The notes beneath the pieces are model-generated. The model did not search any database. It was not told the origin of the DNA and worked only from the letters and a program-made list of their open reading frames with translations. Shown here one piece after another: positions 1-5,037 of a DNA stretch of 5,037 bases (position 1 is the first letter of the stretch; each line of letters starts with the position of its first letter). The translations under genes and the position numbers were made by a program. The DNA comes from Candidatus Hydrogenedentota bacterium (lineage in GTDB: Bacteria > Hydrogenedentota > Hydrogenedentia > Hydrogenedentiales > GCA-2746185), in the NCBI GenBank assembly GCA_012965445.1, contig DTSJ01000072.1:1-5037 (forward strand), given 5' to 3'.

Positions 1-843
1 GGACTCAAGCGTCCGATCAGCCGCCCGCCTCGGCAAGGCGTTTTATCCCTTGAAGGTTCAGAATGCCGCGGTGCTGCTCCCGGCGGTTGGCGAGAATCTG
101 CCGTGCTTGTGCTCAAGGTTGCCCGGGCACTGGGTAACGCTCATGTGCACGGCATCGTGCATCGCGATTTAAAGCCGGACGACGTGAAAATAAATCAGGA
201 TGGTGTTGTAAAAATTCTGGACTTCGGGATCGCGAAGAATATGGGTGAAACGAAGAACTCGGATCCGATTTCGCCGACGACTCCTATGAGTCCGATCGCC
301 GTTACTGCCGAGGGCACATTCATGGGTACGCCAGTCTATATGTCTCCGGAACAGGCACGCGGGAAGACGGTGGACAAGCGCACAGATATCTGGGCGTTTG
401 GGTGTTGTCTGTATGAGGCGCTCACCGGAGACATTCCTTTCGCGGGGGAGAGTATCGCGGATACGGTCGGGGCAATCATGGAACGGGAGCCTGATTGGAA
501 CAAACTGCCTGACAATTTGCCTGATACGGTTCACAGTTTATTGCGGCGGTGCCTGGAGAAGAACGCGCGGCGACGATTCAGCGGTGCAGCAGATATTGCT
601 TTTATTCTTGAAGATACGCTTGAGAACGCGAAACGTGATTTGCAAACGGGAAAAGCTTTCCCGGCACCGCAATCGAGCGGAATGCCGATTCGGGCTAAGG
701 GGATCGCGGTACTGCTGGTGATTCTTATCGGTGCGGTGAGGGTGCTGCTGACGAGACCTTCGGGTTCTCCGGCAGAAGAAACTGAGGCGAATTCGGCAGA
801 GGAATTCGAAGTCGCCCGCGGTGGAAAGAGCGCTGTATTCTGA
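1..843 (+). pseudogene. Ser/Thr protein kinase (Hanks type), catalytic-domain fragment of a broken kinase-propeller gene
   Basis: This fragment encodes the C-terminal two thirds of a eukaryotic-like Ser/Thr kinase domain, a linker and one membrane segment. Recognisable homology begins near 109. Visible motifs are the catalytic loop HRDLKP (160-177), DFG (220-228), SPE of the activation segment (343-351), DIWAFG (385-402) and the final CLEKNARRR segment. A hydrophobic stretch (about 700-750) with one buried Arg would anchor the kinase domain in the cytoplasm and place the propeller outside. The earliest in-frame start is GTG at 103, which would omit the glycine loop, catalytic Lys and helix C, so it is not a natural start. 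The frame is open from 1, but bases 1-100 match no kinase segment in any frame. The Asn that follows HRDLKP-x, a Mg ligand, is Asp (GAC, 181-183). The frame ends at TGA 841-843, just where the propeller continues in frame 2. The family is certain; pseudogene status is inferred from these combined lesions. Confidence 0.8.
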
Positions 844-1405
844 TCGCCCGCTTCGTCGGTATTCGATTACGCTTGATCGCTCGGCTCCTGTCGCGCCGGA
901 CCAATATCAGGACTACCCGCCGTTTATATCCTCGCCGGACGGGCGGGACGTACTCTACCCTGCGCAGACCGAGACGGGCCGGATCTGGATGGTGCGCACG
1001 CTGACAGACCTTTACGCTCTCCCCATTCCCGGCACTGAAAACGCGCAGTATTTCGTTCCTTCACCGTCTGGGGAGTGGGCGACATTTCACCGTGATGGTG
1101 CGTACTACAGAATCCCTTATGTAGGCGGCCGCGGCGAAAAGATTCTGGATGCGCCGTTGAGCTTTGGCGGTATTTGGGAAGATGAGTCTCACGTGATATT
1201 CGGAAGTCCAGAGCGACTTTTTGAGGATCGATATATGCTGATATCGAGTACACCGCCGGGGCGTTGGGACATTCACCCGGACGGCGATCAATTTCTGTTC
1301 GTCAAGCCGACGATCGACCAGATCAGCAACGTGACGGAACTGGTCGTGATTGAGAATTGGCTGGAGATTCTTCGGAATCCTGATCGGGTCGGGGAACTGC
1401 GATGA
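821..1405 (+). pseudogene. Remnant of the TolB/PD40 propeller domain of the upstream kinase
   Basis: This frame (+2) carries the part that normally follows the membrane segment of PD40-type Ser/Thr kinases. It opens with RPLRRYSITLDRSAPVAP, then has SPDGRDVLY and SPSGEWATF blade repeats, IPYVGGRGEKILD and PLSFGGIWE. After IIFGS-like FGS (near 1199-1207) it jumps directly to LFEDRYM and the terminal block WDIHPDGDQFLFVKP, followed by VVIENWLEIL, which in this family is the extreme C-terminus. The central and late blades, several hundred residues in full-length relatives as I recall them, are therefore missing while the frame is kept. The possible GTG start at 821 lies inside the old reading frame and has no ribosome site. 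I read this as the second half of the same gene, separated by a frameshift within about 770-842. A sequencing error could explain the frameshift, but not the lost blades. Confidence 0.75.
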
Positions 1406-1428
1406 CTAAAGTATCCCGAGTAAGATCT

Positions 1429-1457
1429 TGCCTGCGACCACTCAACTCTGACAGGCA
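1429..1457. terminator. Weak hairpin between convergent genes, possible terminator
   Basis: TGCCTG at 1429-1434 pairs with CAGGCA at 1452-1457 around a 17-base loop. It lies in the 54-base gap between the end of the kinase remnant and the stop codon of the oxygenase gene. Neither strand has the run of T expected after an intrinsic terminator, so this is only the best candidate in the gap. Confidence 0.2.
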
Positions 1458-1459
1458 GC

Positions 1460-3025
1460 CTACGCAGGTTGCTCTACAAACCAGCCCGGCATAAAGTTCC
1501 CGTGGAATCCGAGCGGCAGATGGGTCCCGGTCCATGCCCGCGCTTGAAGATCCAGTGTCGCCGCATCACGAATCTCCAAGTAACTTTCATTGCGCTCCGC
1601 ATCATATCCCTGACTCATCATCCATCCGTTGTCTTCGGACTGTTCGCCTTCACGGGGAACAAATATCGCCTCGCCAAAGGTGCGTGTCTTGCCTGCCTTC
1701 GCGATCACGGGCTGACCTCCAGACAGGTCGTGCCGGATAATCTTGGTGAATCGCAGAGGGTCATTGTTTTCAGGATCGCCAGCCGCTACCCACAGCCGAC
1801 CTGCTTCCTTACCAACCTGACGAATATCGAATCGCGGAAAGTCCTGATCTTCCGCCATTTCAGATCGCTCAACCAATTCGCCCCTCTTCGGATCAAGAAC
1901 GAACCGGGTAAATCGCGAAGGTTCTTCGATGATCGGCAGATTCCCGCTCTCGTTGATACTTCGAAGTGCCTCCAGCACAGCGCCGTCAGGCTGCAGAAAG
2001 GTATCCAGTACAATATGACCATTCCGCTCAAAAGCATTGCCGTTGTGGAACACCATGTTCGCGGGTTGTTCAATGACGACCGGCTTCCCAGTGCCGTCCC
2101 GGTTTAGAATTATGAAGCGTAGCGGATCAGTCTCGAAAAAATGGATCGCTTCGGCGACAGTGGTACGCCCGGAAAGCAAACTACCGAGATCGTACTTGAC
2201 GGGTGGAATGGCAAATATAAAATAGTTTTCCGAAATGAACATATCGTGGAGCATAAAAAAGCTCTTCTGGGGAACCTTGTGCAGCATTGTCAGCGTGCCA
2301 TCCTGATTCATCCGGAAAACGCACAACGCCATACTCGGCCCCTGCTCCATTCCATACGCAAATCCTTCGCCCGTAGCCGGGTCATATTTCGGATGCGCAG
2401 TGAACGAGACATTCTTGGGAAGTGTTCCATGAAAATCCCAGTAAGATTCGAACGAGAGGTCGTGGCGATTCACAGCCGTCGGGTGACCCCCTTCGGATAG
2501 CCCCAGGAGACGACCGTCCCAGGGAATGATGTTTACGTTGGGTTGGTTCTTGCCGAGAGACCTCTGGGTATCGGGCGCCTTCGTTCCGAACTCAGAGTAG
2601 GTCATCTTTCCTGCTGCCTGCTCATTTACACGTTCCGGTGAATTTATGAACCGGGCGTTTAACCAGATTTTACCATCACGCATACTGTAGCCTGACACGA
2701 ACGCATCGCCGTCGAACGCGTGTTTAAACTTCACGCCGAAGCGTTCGCTCTCACCCGGTGCCGTGCGATACAGTGTGCCGTTTATCTCCTTCGGTATCTC
2801 CCCCTCAATCTCCTTCAGCATCCATGTTCCCTCAGCTCCCGCTGTCTGATTCGCAAGCATCCCGATCTGACGACGTTCAGTTCCAGCGGCCATCGCTATG
2901 GAATGCGAATCAATGTAGCCAAGGACACCAAACGCGGCCAATAATTTCCCGAATTCACGGCGCGTCATGCCGCTCTGTGTTTGCATCTGACGGATTTCGG
3001 AACGGGTATAGATACTCTTGCACAT
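1460..3025 (-). CDS. Carotenoid oxygenase family protein, Tat-exported (521 aa)
   Basis: This is a non-heme Fe(II) dioxygenase of the carotenoid/stilbene cleavage family (RPE65/NCED/apocarotenoid oxygenase fold), which splits conjugated C=C bonds into two aldehydes or ketones. All four iron-binding histidines are in their usual contexts: TAHPK (H211), FMLHDMF (H260), VFHNGNA (H327) and GFHGNF (H508). The likely second-shell acids are E178 in SEGG, D395 in DFPRF where many relatives have Glu, and E452 in GEAIFVPR. Residues 21-27, TRREFGK, form a twin-arginine motif followed by a moderately hydrophobic stretch with possible cleavage after AMA (44-46), so the folded, iron-loaded enzyme is probably exported. 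The start ATG (3025-3023) has AGGAG seven bases upstream. A longer frame from 3175 lacks such a site, and ATG codon 20 has none either. The length is normal for the family. The substrate cannot be told; stilbenes or lignin-derived phenolics are as possible as apocarotenoids. No carotenoid biosynthesis gene is nearby. Confidence 0.92.
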   Translation of the reverse strand: MCKSIYTRSEIRQMQTQSGMTRREFGKLLAAFGVLGYIDSHSIAMAAGTERRQIGMLANQTAGAEGTWMLKEIEGEIPKEINGTLYRTAPGESERFGVKFKHAFDGDAFVSGYSMRDGKIWLNARFINSPERVNEQAAGKMTYSEFGTKAPDTQRSLGKNQPNVNIIPWDGRLLGLSEGGHPTAVNRHDLSFESYWDFHGTLPKNVSFTAHPKYDPATGEGFAYGMEQGPSMALCVFRMNQDGTLTMLHKVPQKSFFMLHDMFISENYFIFAIPPVKYDLGSLLSGRTTVAEAIHFFETDPLRFIILNRDGTGKPVVIEQPANMVFHNGNAFERNGHIVLDTFLQPDGAVLEALRSINESGNLPIIEEPSRFTRFVLDPKRGELVERSEMAEDQDFPRFDIRQVGKEAGRLWVAAGDPENNDPLRFTKIIRHDLSGGQPVIAKAGKTRTFGEAIFVPREGEQSEDNGWMMSQGYDAERNESYLEIRDAATLDLQARAWTGTHLPLGFHGNFMPGWFVEQPA

Positions 3026-3032
3026 AATGGAT

Positions 3033-3037
3033 CTCCT
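3033..3037 (-). promoter_or_regulatory. Ribosome binding site of the carotenoid oxygenase gene
   Basis: The minus strand reads AGGAG, seven bases before the ATG at 3025. This decides the start in favour of MCKSIY and removes a 50-residue N-terminal extension that the open frame would otherwise allow. Confidence 0.75.
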
Positions 3038-3084
3038 AAAGGCACTTTGAACTGTAAATGGATATGGGATAGGACGCTGCACCC

Positions 3085-3115
3085 ATAGTACAAGATTCGA
3101 CGGGTCAATATTCAA
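3085..3115 (-). promoter_or_regulatory. Candidate promoter for the carotenoid oxygenase gene
   Basis: On the minus strand TTGAAT (3115-3110) and TACTAT (3090-3085) are separated by 19 bases. An alternative -35, TTGACC (3108-3103), sits too close at 12 bases. Transcription would begin near 3078 and give a leader of about 50 bases. The spacing is not ideal, so the call is tentative. Confidence 0.3.
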
Positions 3116-3251
3116 GTCAGTTTCATCCCCGACACTTCCGATCGACACAACCCGCCAAAAATCGACAGCGCCCACTATAGCAAATCAGCCTAAAGCATTG
3201 GTCGATTCATGAATATGTGCCCACGTGTAAACGACTCCGTTCCACACCTGT

Positions 3252-3289
3252 CGCCTTTTCCGACGTTATGTGCGCTTTTCCACGCTATG
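3252..3289. repeat. Imperfect direct repeat, two units with a 20-base period
   Basis: CTTTTCC occurs at 3255-3261 and again at 3275-3281, exactly 20 bases apart. Each copy is followed by ACG(T/C)TATG, at 3263-3270 and 3282-3289. The second unit lacks one base between the two blocks. A period near two helical turns would put both copies on the same face of the DNA. It lies about 70 bases upstream of the hydrolase promoter candidate. Confidence 0.45.
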
Positions 3290-3356
3290 CCACCGCTTCA
3301 ACCACGACAGGAAAGCCTTAGAGTCGAAAAGTCCGTTATTCGCGGAACGCAACGAT

Positions 3357-3386
3357 TTGCGGCACGAGAAGTGACCCTGCTACGAT
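3357..3386 (+). promoter_or_regulatory. Candidate promoter for the hydrolase gene (extended -10)
   Basis: TGCTACGAT (3378-3386) resembles an extended -10 (TGn then TACGAT). A weak -35, TTGCGG (3357-3362), lies 18 bases upstream. Transcription would start near 3393, giving a short leader of about 30 bases before the start codon. Confidence 0.35.
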
Positions 3387-3411
3387 GTTTCGCATACGAA
3401 AATCAATCTCC

Positions 3412-3417
3412 AGAGGG
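3412..3417 (+). promoter_or_regulatory. Ribosome binding site that decides the hydrolase start
   Basis: AGAGGG is followed by two in-frame ATGs, at 3420 and 3426. The first leaves only two bases of spacing and the second leaves eight, so the second is the likely start. Confidence 0.6.
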
Positions 3418-3425
3418 CCATGACT

Positions 3426-4412
3426 ATGAACAGTTTCTATTGGCGAAGTACAGCCGCATTCGTCGCCATCGTTGCGCTTCTTTTGTCGACTTCATCAGTG
3501 TCCGCACAGGGACTGCCAGGCATCACGCCTCCGCGAACTCTCGACCCCGATGCCGGTCTTTCAGTCATCCTCCTCGGTACCGGTATCCCCCTGCCAAATC
3601 CCGAAAGGGCCACGGCATGCACCGCCATAATCGCCGGAGATCGCGTTTTCCTTGTAGATACTGGCCGCAATTCCGTGGTGCCGCTCGCAGGCGCGGGTCT
3701 GCGCACTGTGGATGGCATTTTCTATACGCATTATCATTCGGACCATTTCATCGGACTCGGCGAAATCCTACTCAATGCAGCGATTGCCGGTGCGGACAAA
3801 TCGATCGAGATACACGGCCCCGTCGGAGCAAAGGAGGTTGTAGACGGAATTATCGCGACCTACCGCCTCGACTTGAAATATCGAATCGGTCATCACGGCC
3901 AAAAATTCAGTCGCGACGCGATGATCCCCACTACCACCGAACACGAACCCGGCGTGGTATACGACAAAGGCGGTCTCAAGGTCACGATGTTCACGGTCCG
4001 CCATCCGCCAATAGAACCCGCAGTCGGATACCACTTCGAATACAAGGGCAAAACGGTTGTCGTTTCGGGCGACACTATCGTCTGCCCGGAACTCGCCGAA
4101 GCCTCGCAGAATGCTGATCTCCTCGTCAGCGAAGCCGTCAATGCCCAATTCTTCCGCCCGGTTCGCGCATTGATGATCCGCAGCAACCCACGCCTGGCGC
4201 AAATGATCGACGAGGGAGTCGAATATCACGCCGATACCCTCCTACTCGCTGAGATGGCTCAGGAAGCAGGAATCAAGAAGCTCGCTATTACCCACCTCAT
4301 GCCCTCGATTCCGCCAACCGATGCCATGGAAGCGCGTTTCATCAAGGGCATGAGCGAATTGTATAAAGGGCCCATCATCGTCGGACGCGATGGTATGGAA
4401 ATCAAACCTTGA
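3426..4412 (+). CDS. Exported metallo-beta-lactamase-fold hydrolase, RNase Z/arylsulfatase-like (328 aa)
   Basis: This is a dizinc hydrolase of the metallo-beta-lactamase fold. The N-terminus (residues 1-27) is a Sec signal peptide: one Arg, the hydrophobic core AAFVAIVALLL, and a likely cleavage after VSA before Gln28. The mature part begins with ILLGTGIP and FLVDTG (residues 75-80). The metal-binding motif HYHSDH supplies H102, H104, D106 and H107. Further ligands are H193 (RHPPIEPAVGY), D216 (SGDT) and H290 (THLMP), and H268 lies in the YHAD segment that corresponds to the RNase Z HST region. The layout follows RNase Z, but a secreted tRNA-processing enzyme makes little sense, so a periplasmic phosphodiesterase or sulfatase-like role is more likely; this is inference. 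All metal ligands are present and the length is complete. ATG 3426 is preferred over 3420 because of ribosome-site spacing. The gene is divergent from the oxygenase and appears to be monocistronic. Confidence 0.9.
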   Translation: MNSFYWRSTAAFVAIVALLLSTSSVSAQGLPGITPPRTLDPDAGLSVILLGTGIPLPNPERATACTAIIAGDRVFLVDTGRNSVVPLAGAGLRTVDGIFYTHYHSDHFIGLGEILLNAAIAGADKSIEIHGPVGAKEVVDGIIATYRLDLKYRIGHHGQKFSRDAMIPTTTEHEPGVVYDKGGLKVTMFTVRHPPIEPAVGYHFEYKGKTVVVSGDTIVCPELAEASQNADLLVSEAVNAQFFRPVRALMIRSNPRLAQMIDEGVEYHADTLLLAEMAQEAGIKKLAITHLMPSIPPTDAMEARFIKGMSELYKGPIIVGRDGMEIKP

Positions 4413-4441
4413 CAAACTCACACAATCCAATACGAGTTTGT
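4412..4441 (+). terminator. Inverted repeat at the hydrolase stop codon, possible weak terminator
   Basis: ACAAACTC (4412-4419) and GAGTTTGT (4434-4441) form a perfect 8-base stem around a 14-base loop. It begins on the last base of the stop codon. The stem is AT-rich and has no T run after it, so it may only pause or protect the transcript end. Confidence 0.3.
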
Positions 4442-4452
4442 TCGTGAGTTGA

Positions 4453-4626
4453 GGAACCTGCTTCGCAAAAGTCGTAGAACCCGAACCCGGATTCACAGCA
4501 TTCTTCGTTGAACTCGTCTATGAGCTGGGCCTGAAGTATCCGCTAAAATTTAGAACAGACGTGAAAGTGATCCCTGACATCGAACCCTTCAGCCTCGACG
4601 ACACCGAAGAAATCGTCCTGCGCTAA
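4453..4626 (+). pseudogene. C-terminal remnant of a PqaA-type (PhoPQ-activated) protein
   Basis: This frame encodes 57 residues from just after an in-frame TGA (4450-4452) to TAA (4624-4626). It has no ATG, GTG or TTG start with a ribosome site. The peptide contains EPGFTAFFVELVYE, then PLKFRTDVKVIPDIEPF. That order, a G(W/F)TAFFVEL block followed by a (F/T)TT-V-V-PD block near the C-terminus, is what I recall from PhoPQ-activated pathogenicity-related proteins, secreted alpha/beta-hydrolase-like proteins of about 450-500 residues. If so, some 90 percent of the gene, including the catalytic part, is missing, and what remains lies 40 bases after the hydrolase stop. The family call is from memory of the pattern. 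The alternative is the end of some other exported protein. Confidence 0.55.
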
Positions 4627-4631
4627 AGCGC

Positions 4632-4646
4632 CCGTTTCAGGAACGG
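4632..4646 (+). terminator. Short hairpin after the PqaA-like remnant
   Basis: CCGTT (4632-4636) and AACGG (4642-4646) form a perfect 5-base stem with a 5-base loop, six bases after the TAA of the remnant. It lacks a T run. It could be the vestigial terminator of the lost gene. Confidence 0.2.
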
Positions 4647-4949
4647 CCCGCAGTTACGGATTCTAATCGTGCAGCCCATCGCAAAAGAACCTCCAAAACT
4701 GTCAACAATTTACTTCCATAAATCATTAACACGAAATAACTTACAAACTCATACCTCTCGTTTCCCACAACCCCTGAATCACCCGGCAATCGCCGTATCC
4801 CAAATGCTCAAATGCGGGAAAGGACCACTTCAGATCCGGTAACATGCAACACCCTTGCTAAGTATATAGGGGGAATGCCCCTCCACCATAGAGGGATACC
4901 CACCGACCCCAAACGGTTGATTTCAGGCATCCCCATCCGCCAAACTGAA

Positions 4950-4966
4950 TAAAATAAGTTGTCAAC
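4950..4966 (+). promoter_or_regulatory. Candidate -10 element with overlapping palindromic operator
   Basis: TAAAAT (4950-4955) matches the -10 consensus at five of six positions but has no good -35, which suggests an activator. The 9-base palindrome GTTG-T-CAAC (4958-4966) would cover the expected transcription start near 4962, a position typical for a repressor site. The resulting leader would be about 35 bases. Confidence 0.25.
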
Positions 4967-4983
4967 GGTATTTTCGGATATAT

Positions 4984-4988
4984 GGAGG
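4984..4988 (+). promoter_or_regulatory. Ribosome binding site of the right-edge gene
   Basis: GGAGG lies eight bases before GTG 4997. An in-frame ATG at 4982 overlaps this site and has no site of its own, so GTG is the preferred start. Confidence 0.7.
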
Positions 4989-4996
4989 ACACCACC

Positions 4997-5037
4997 GTGT
5001 CGGACGAAAACACAAAAGACGACGATTCCGCCGAATC
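4997..5037 (+). CDS. Start of an unidentified gene, cut by the right edge
   Basis: Only 13 full codons are present. The peptide reads MSDENTKDDDSAE and is strongly acidic and hydrophilic, with no signal peptide at this end, so a cytoplasmic start is likely. The start is GTG with a strong GGAGG site; an in-frame ATG at 4982 would add five residues. No family can be named from so little sequence. Confidence 0.65.
   Translation, partial: MSDENTKDDDSAE

Larger units (their letters stand above)
3026..3425. other. Divergent intergenic region between the oxygenase and hydrolase genes
   Basis: These 400 bases separate two divergently transcribed genes and carry no credible coding sequence; the open frames that cross them show no family motif and run into shadow frames of the hydrolase gene. 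Near the oxygenase side is a minus-strand promoter candidate, and near the hydrolase side a plus-strand extended -10 promoter candidate. Between them are the palindrome ATTCATGAAT (3205-3214), a CACGTG palindrome (3222-3227) and an imperfect direct repeat (3252-3289) that could be regulator sites. Confidence 0.6.
4627..4996. other. Non-coding region before the right-edge gene
   Basis: About 370 bases without a recognisable gene on either strand. The stretch 4700-4745 is AT-rich. The part 4863-4935 is G/C-patterned and holds several short inverted repeats: AGGGG/CCCCT (4868-4882), GGG-ATA-CCC around 4893-4901, and GGGAATGCC near 4872 facing GGCATCCCC at 4927-4935. Downstream come a -10-like TAAAAT and the palindrome GTTGTCAAC. 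It reads as the upstream regulatory region of the gene starting at 4997. Confidence 0.5.

Noticed and set aside
1469..2107. A 212-codon open frame on the + strand opposite the oxygenase
   Set aside because: It is antisense to conserved oxygenase motifs, has no ribosome site and no recognisable domain.
3026..3175. N-terminal extension of the oxygenase by 50 codons
   Set aside because: The open frame continues, but the residues look non-coding, the likely promoter falls inside it, and the ATG at 3025 has a strong AGGAG site.
3420..3422. The first of two ATGs as the hydrolase start
   Set aside because: It sits only two bases after AGAGGG; the ATG six bases later has normal spacing. The difference is two residues and does not affect the signal peptide call.
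3209..4117. A 302-codon open frame on the + strand
   Set aside because: It is Arg/Pro/Ser-rich with no motif and overlaps the well supported hydrolase in another frame, so it is a shadow.
4242..4496. An 84-codon open frame on the - strand
   Set aside because: It is antisense to the end of the hydrolase gene and to the PqaA-like remnant, both of which have real protein signatures.
4959..4983. TTGTCA (4959-4964) with TATAT (4979-4983) as a promoter for the last gene
   Set aside because: The spacing of 14 bases is too short, and the -10 would run into the ribosome binding site.
1..5037. Mobile element, CRISPR array or defence system
   Set aside because: I saw no transposase or integrase motif, no terminal inverted repeats or target duplication around the broken genes, and no regularly spaced repeats.

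Overview
The window looks like a chromosomal segment of a free-living Gram-negative bacterium. Two products carry export signals (one Tat, one Sec), and the kinase plus beta-propeller architecture is of a kind common in Acidobacteria, Gemmatimonadetes and environmental Proteobacteria. I cannot place it more precisely from sequence alone. No tRNA, rRNA, CRISPR array, transposase or phage gene is visible.

Layout, left to right. (1) Positions 1-1405, + strand: a decaying membrane-anchored Hanks-type Ser/Thr kinase with a C-terminal TolB/PD40 propeller. The kinase half (to 843) and the propeller half (821-1405) are in different frames, most of the propeller is gone, and the catalytic-loop Asn is Asp. 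(2) Positions 1460-3025, - strand: an intact carotenoid oxygenase (521 aa) with all four iron-binding histidines and a twin-arginine signal, converging on the kinase remnant. (3) Positions 3026-3425: a divergent intergenic region with candidate promoters on both strands and a small direct repeat. (4) Positions 3426-4412, + strand: an intact, exported RNase Z-like metallo-beta-lactamase-fold hydrolase (328 aa). (5) Positions 4453-4626, + strand: a C-terminal scrap that resembles the end of PhoPQ-activated (PqaA-type) proteins. (6) Positions 4627-4996: about 370 bases of non-coding DNA with short inverted repeats and a candidate promoter. (7) Position 4997 to the right edge: the first codons of a new + strand gene with a strong Shine-Dalgarno site.

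The genes do not form an obvious pathway. The two intact genes are divergently transcribed and both products are predicted to leave the cytoplasm. The kinase remnant lies beyond the 3' end of the oxygenase gene and the PqaA-like scrap lies beyond the 3' end of the hydrolase gene, so the window reads as a region of gene erosion around two surviving genes. I see no convincing new multi-gene system. The most useful observations are the multi-lesion kinase, the Tat-exported carotenoid oxygenase and the unrecognised PqaA-like remnant.
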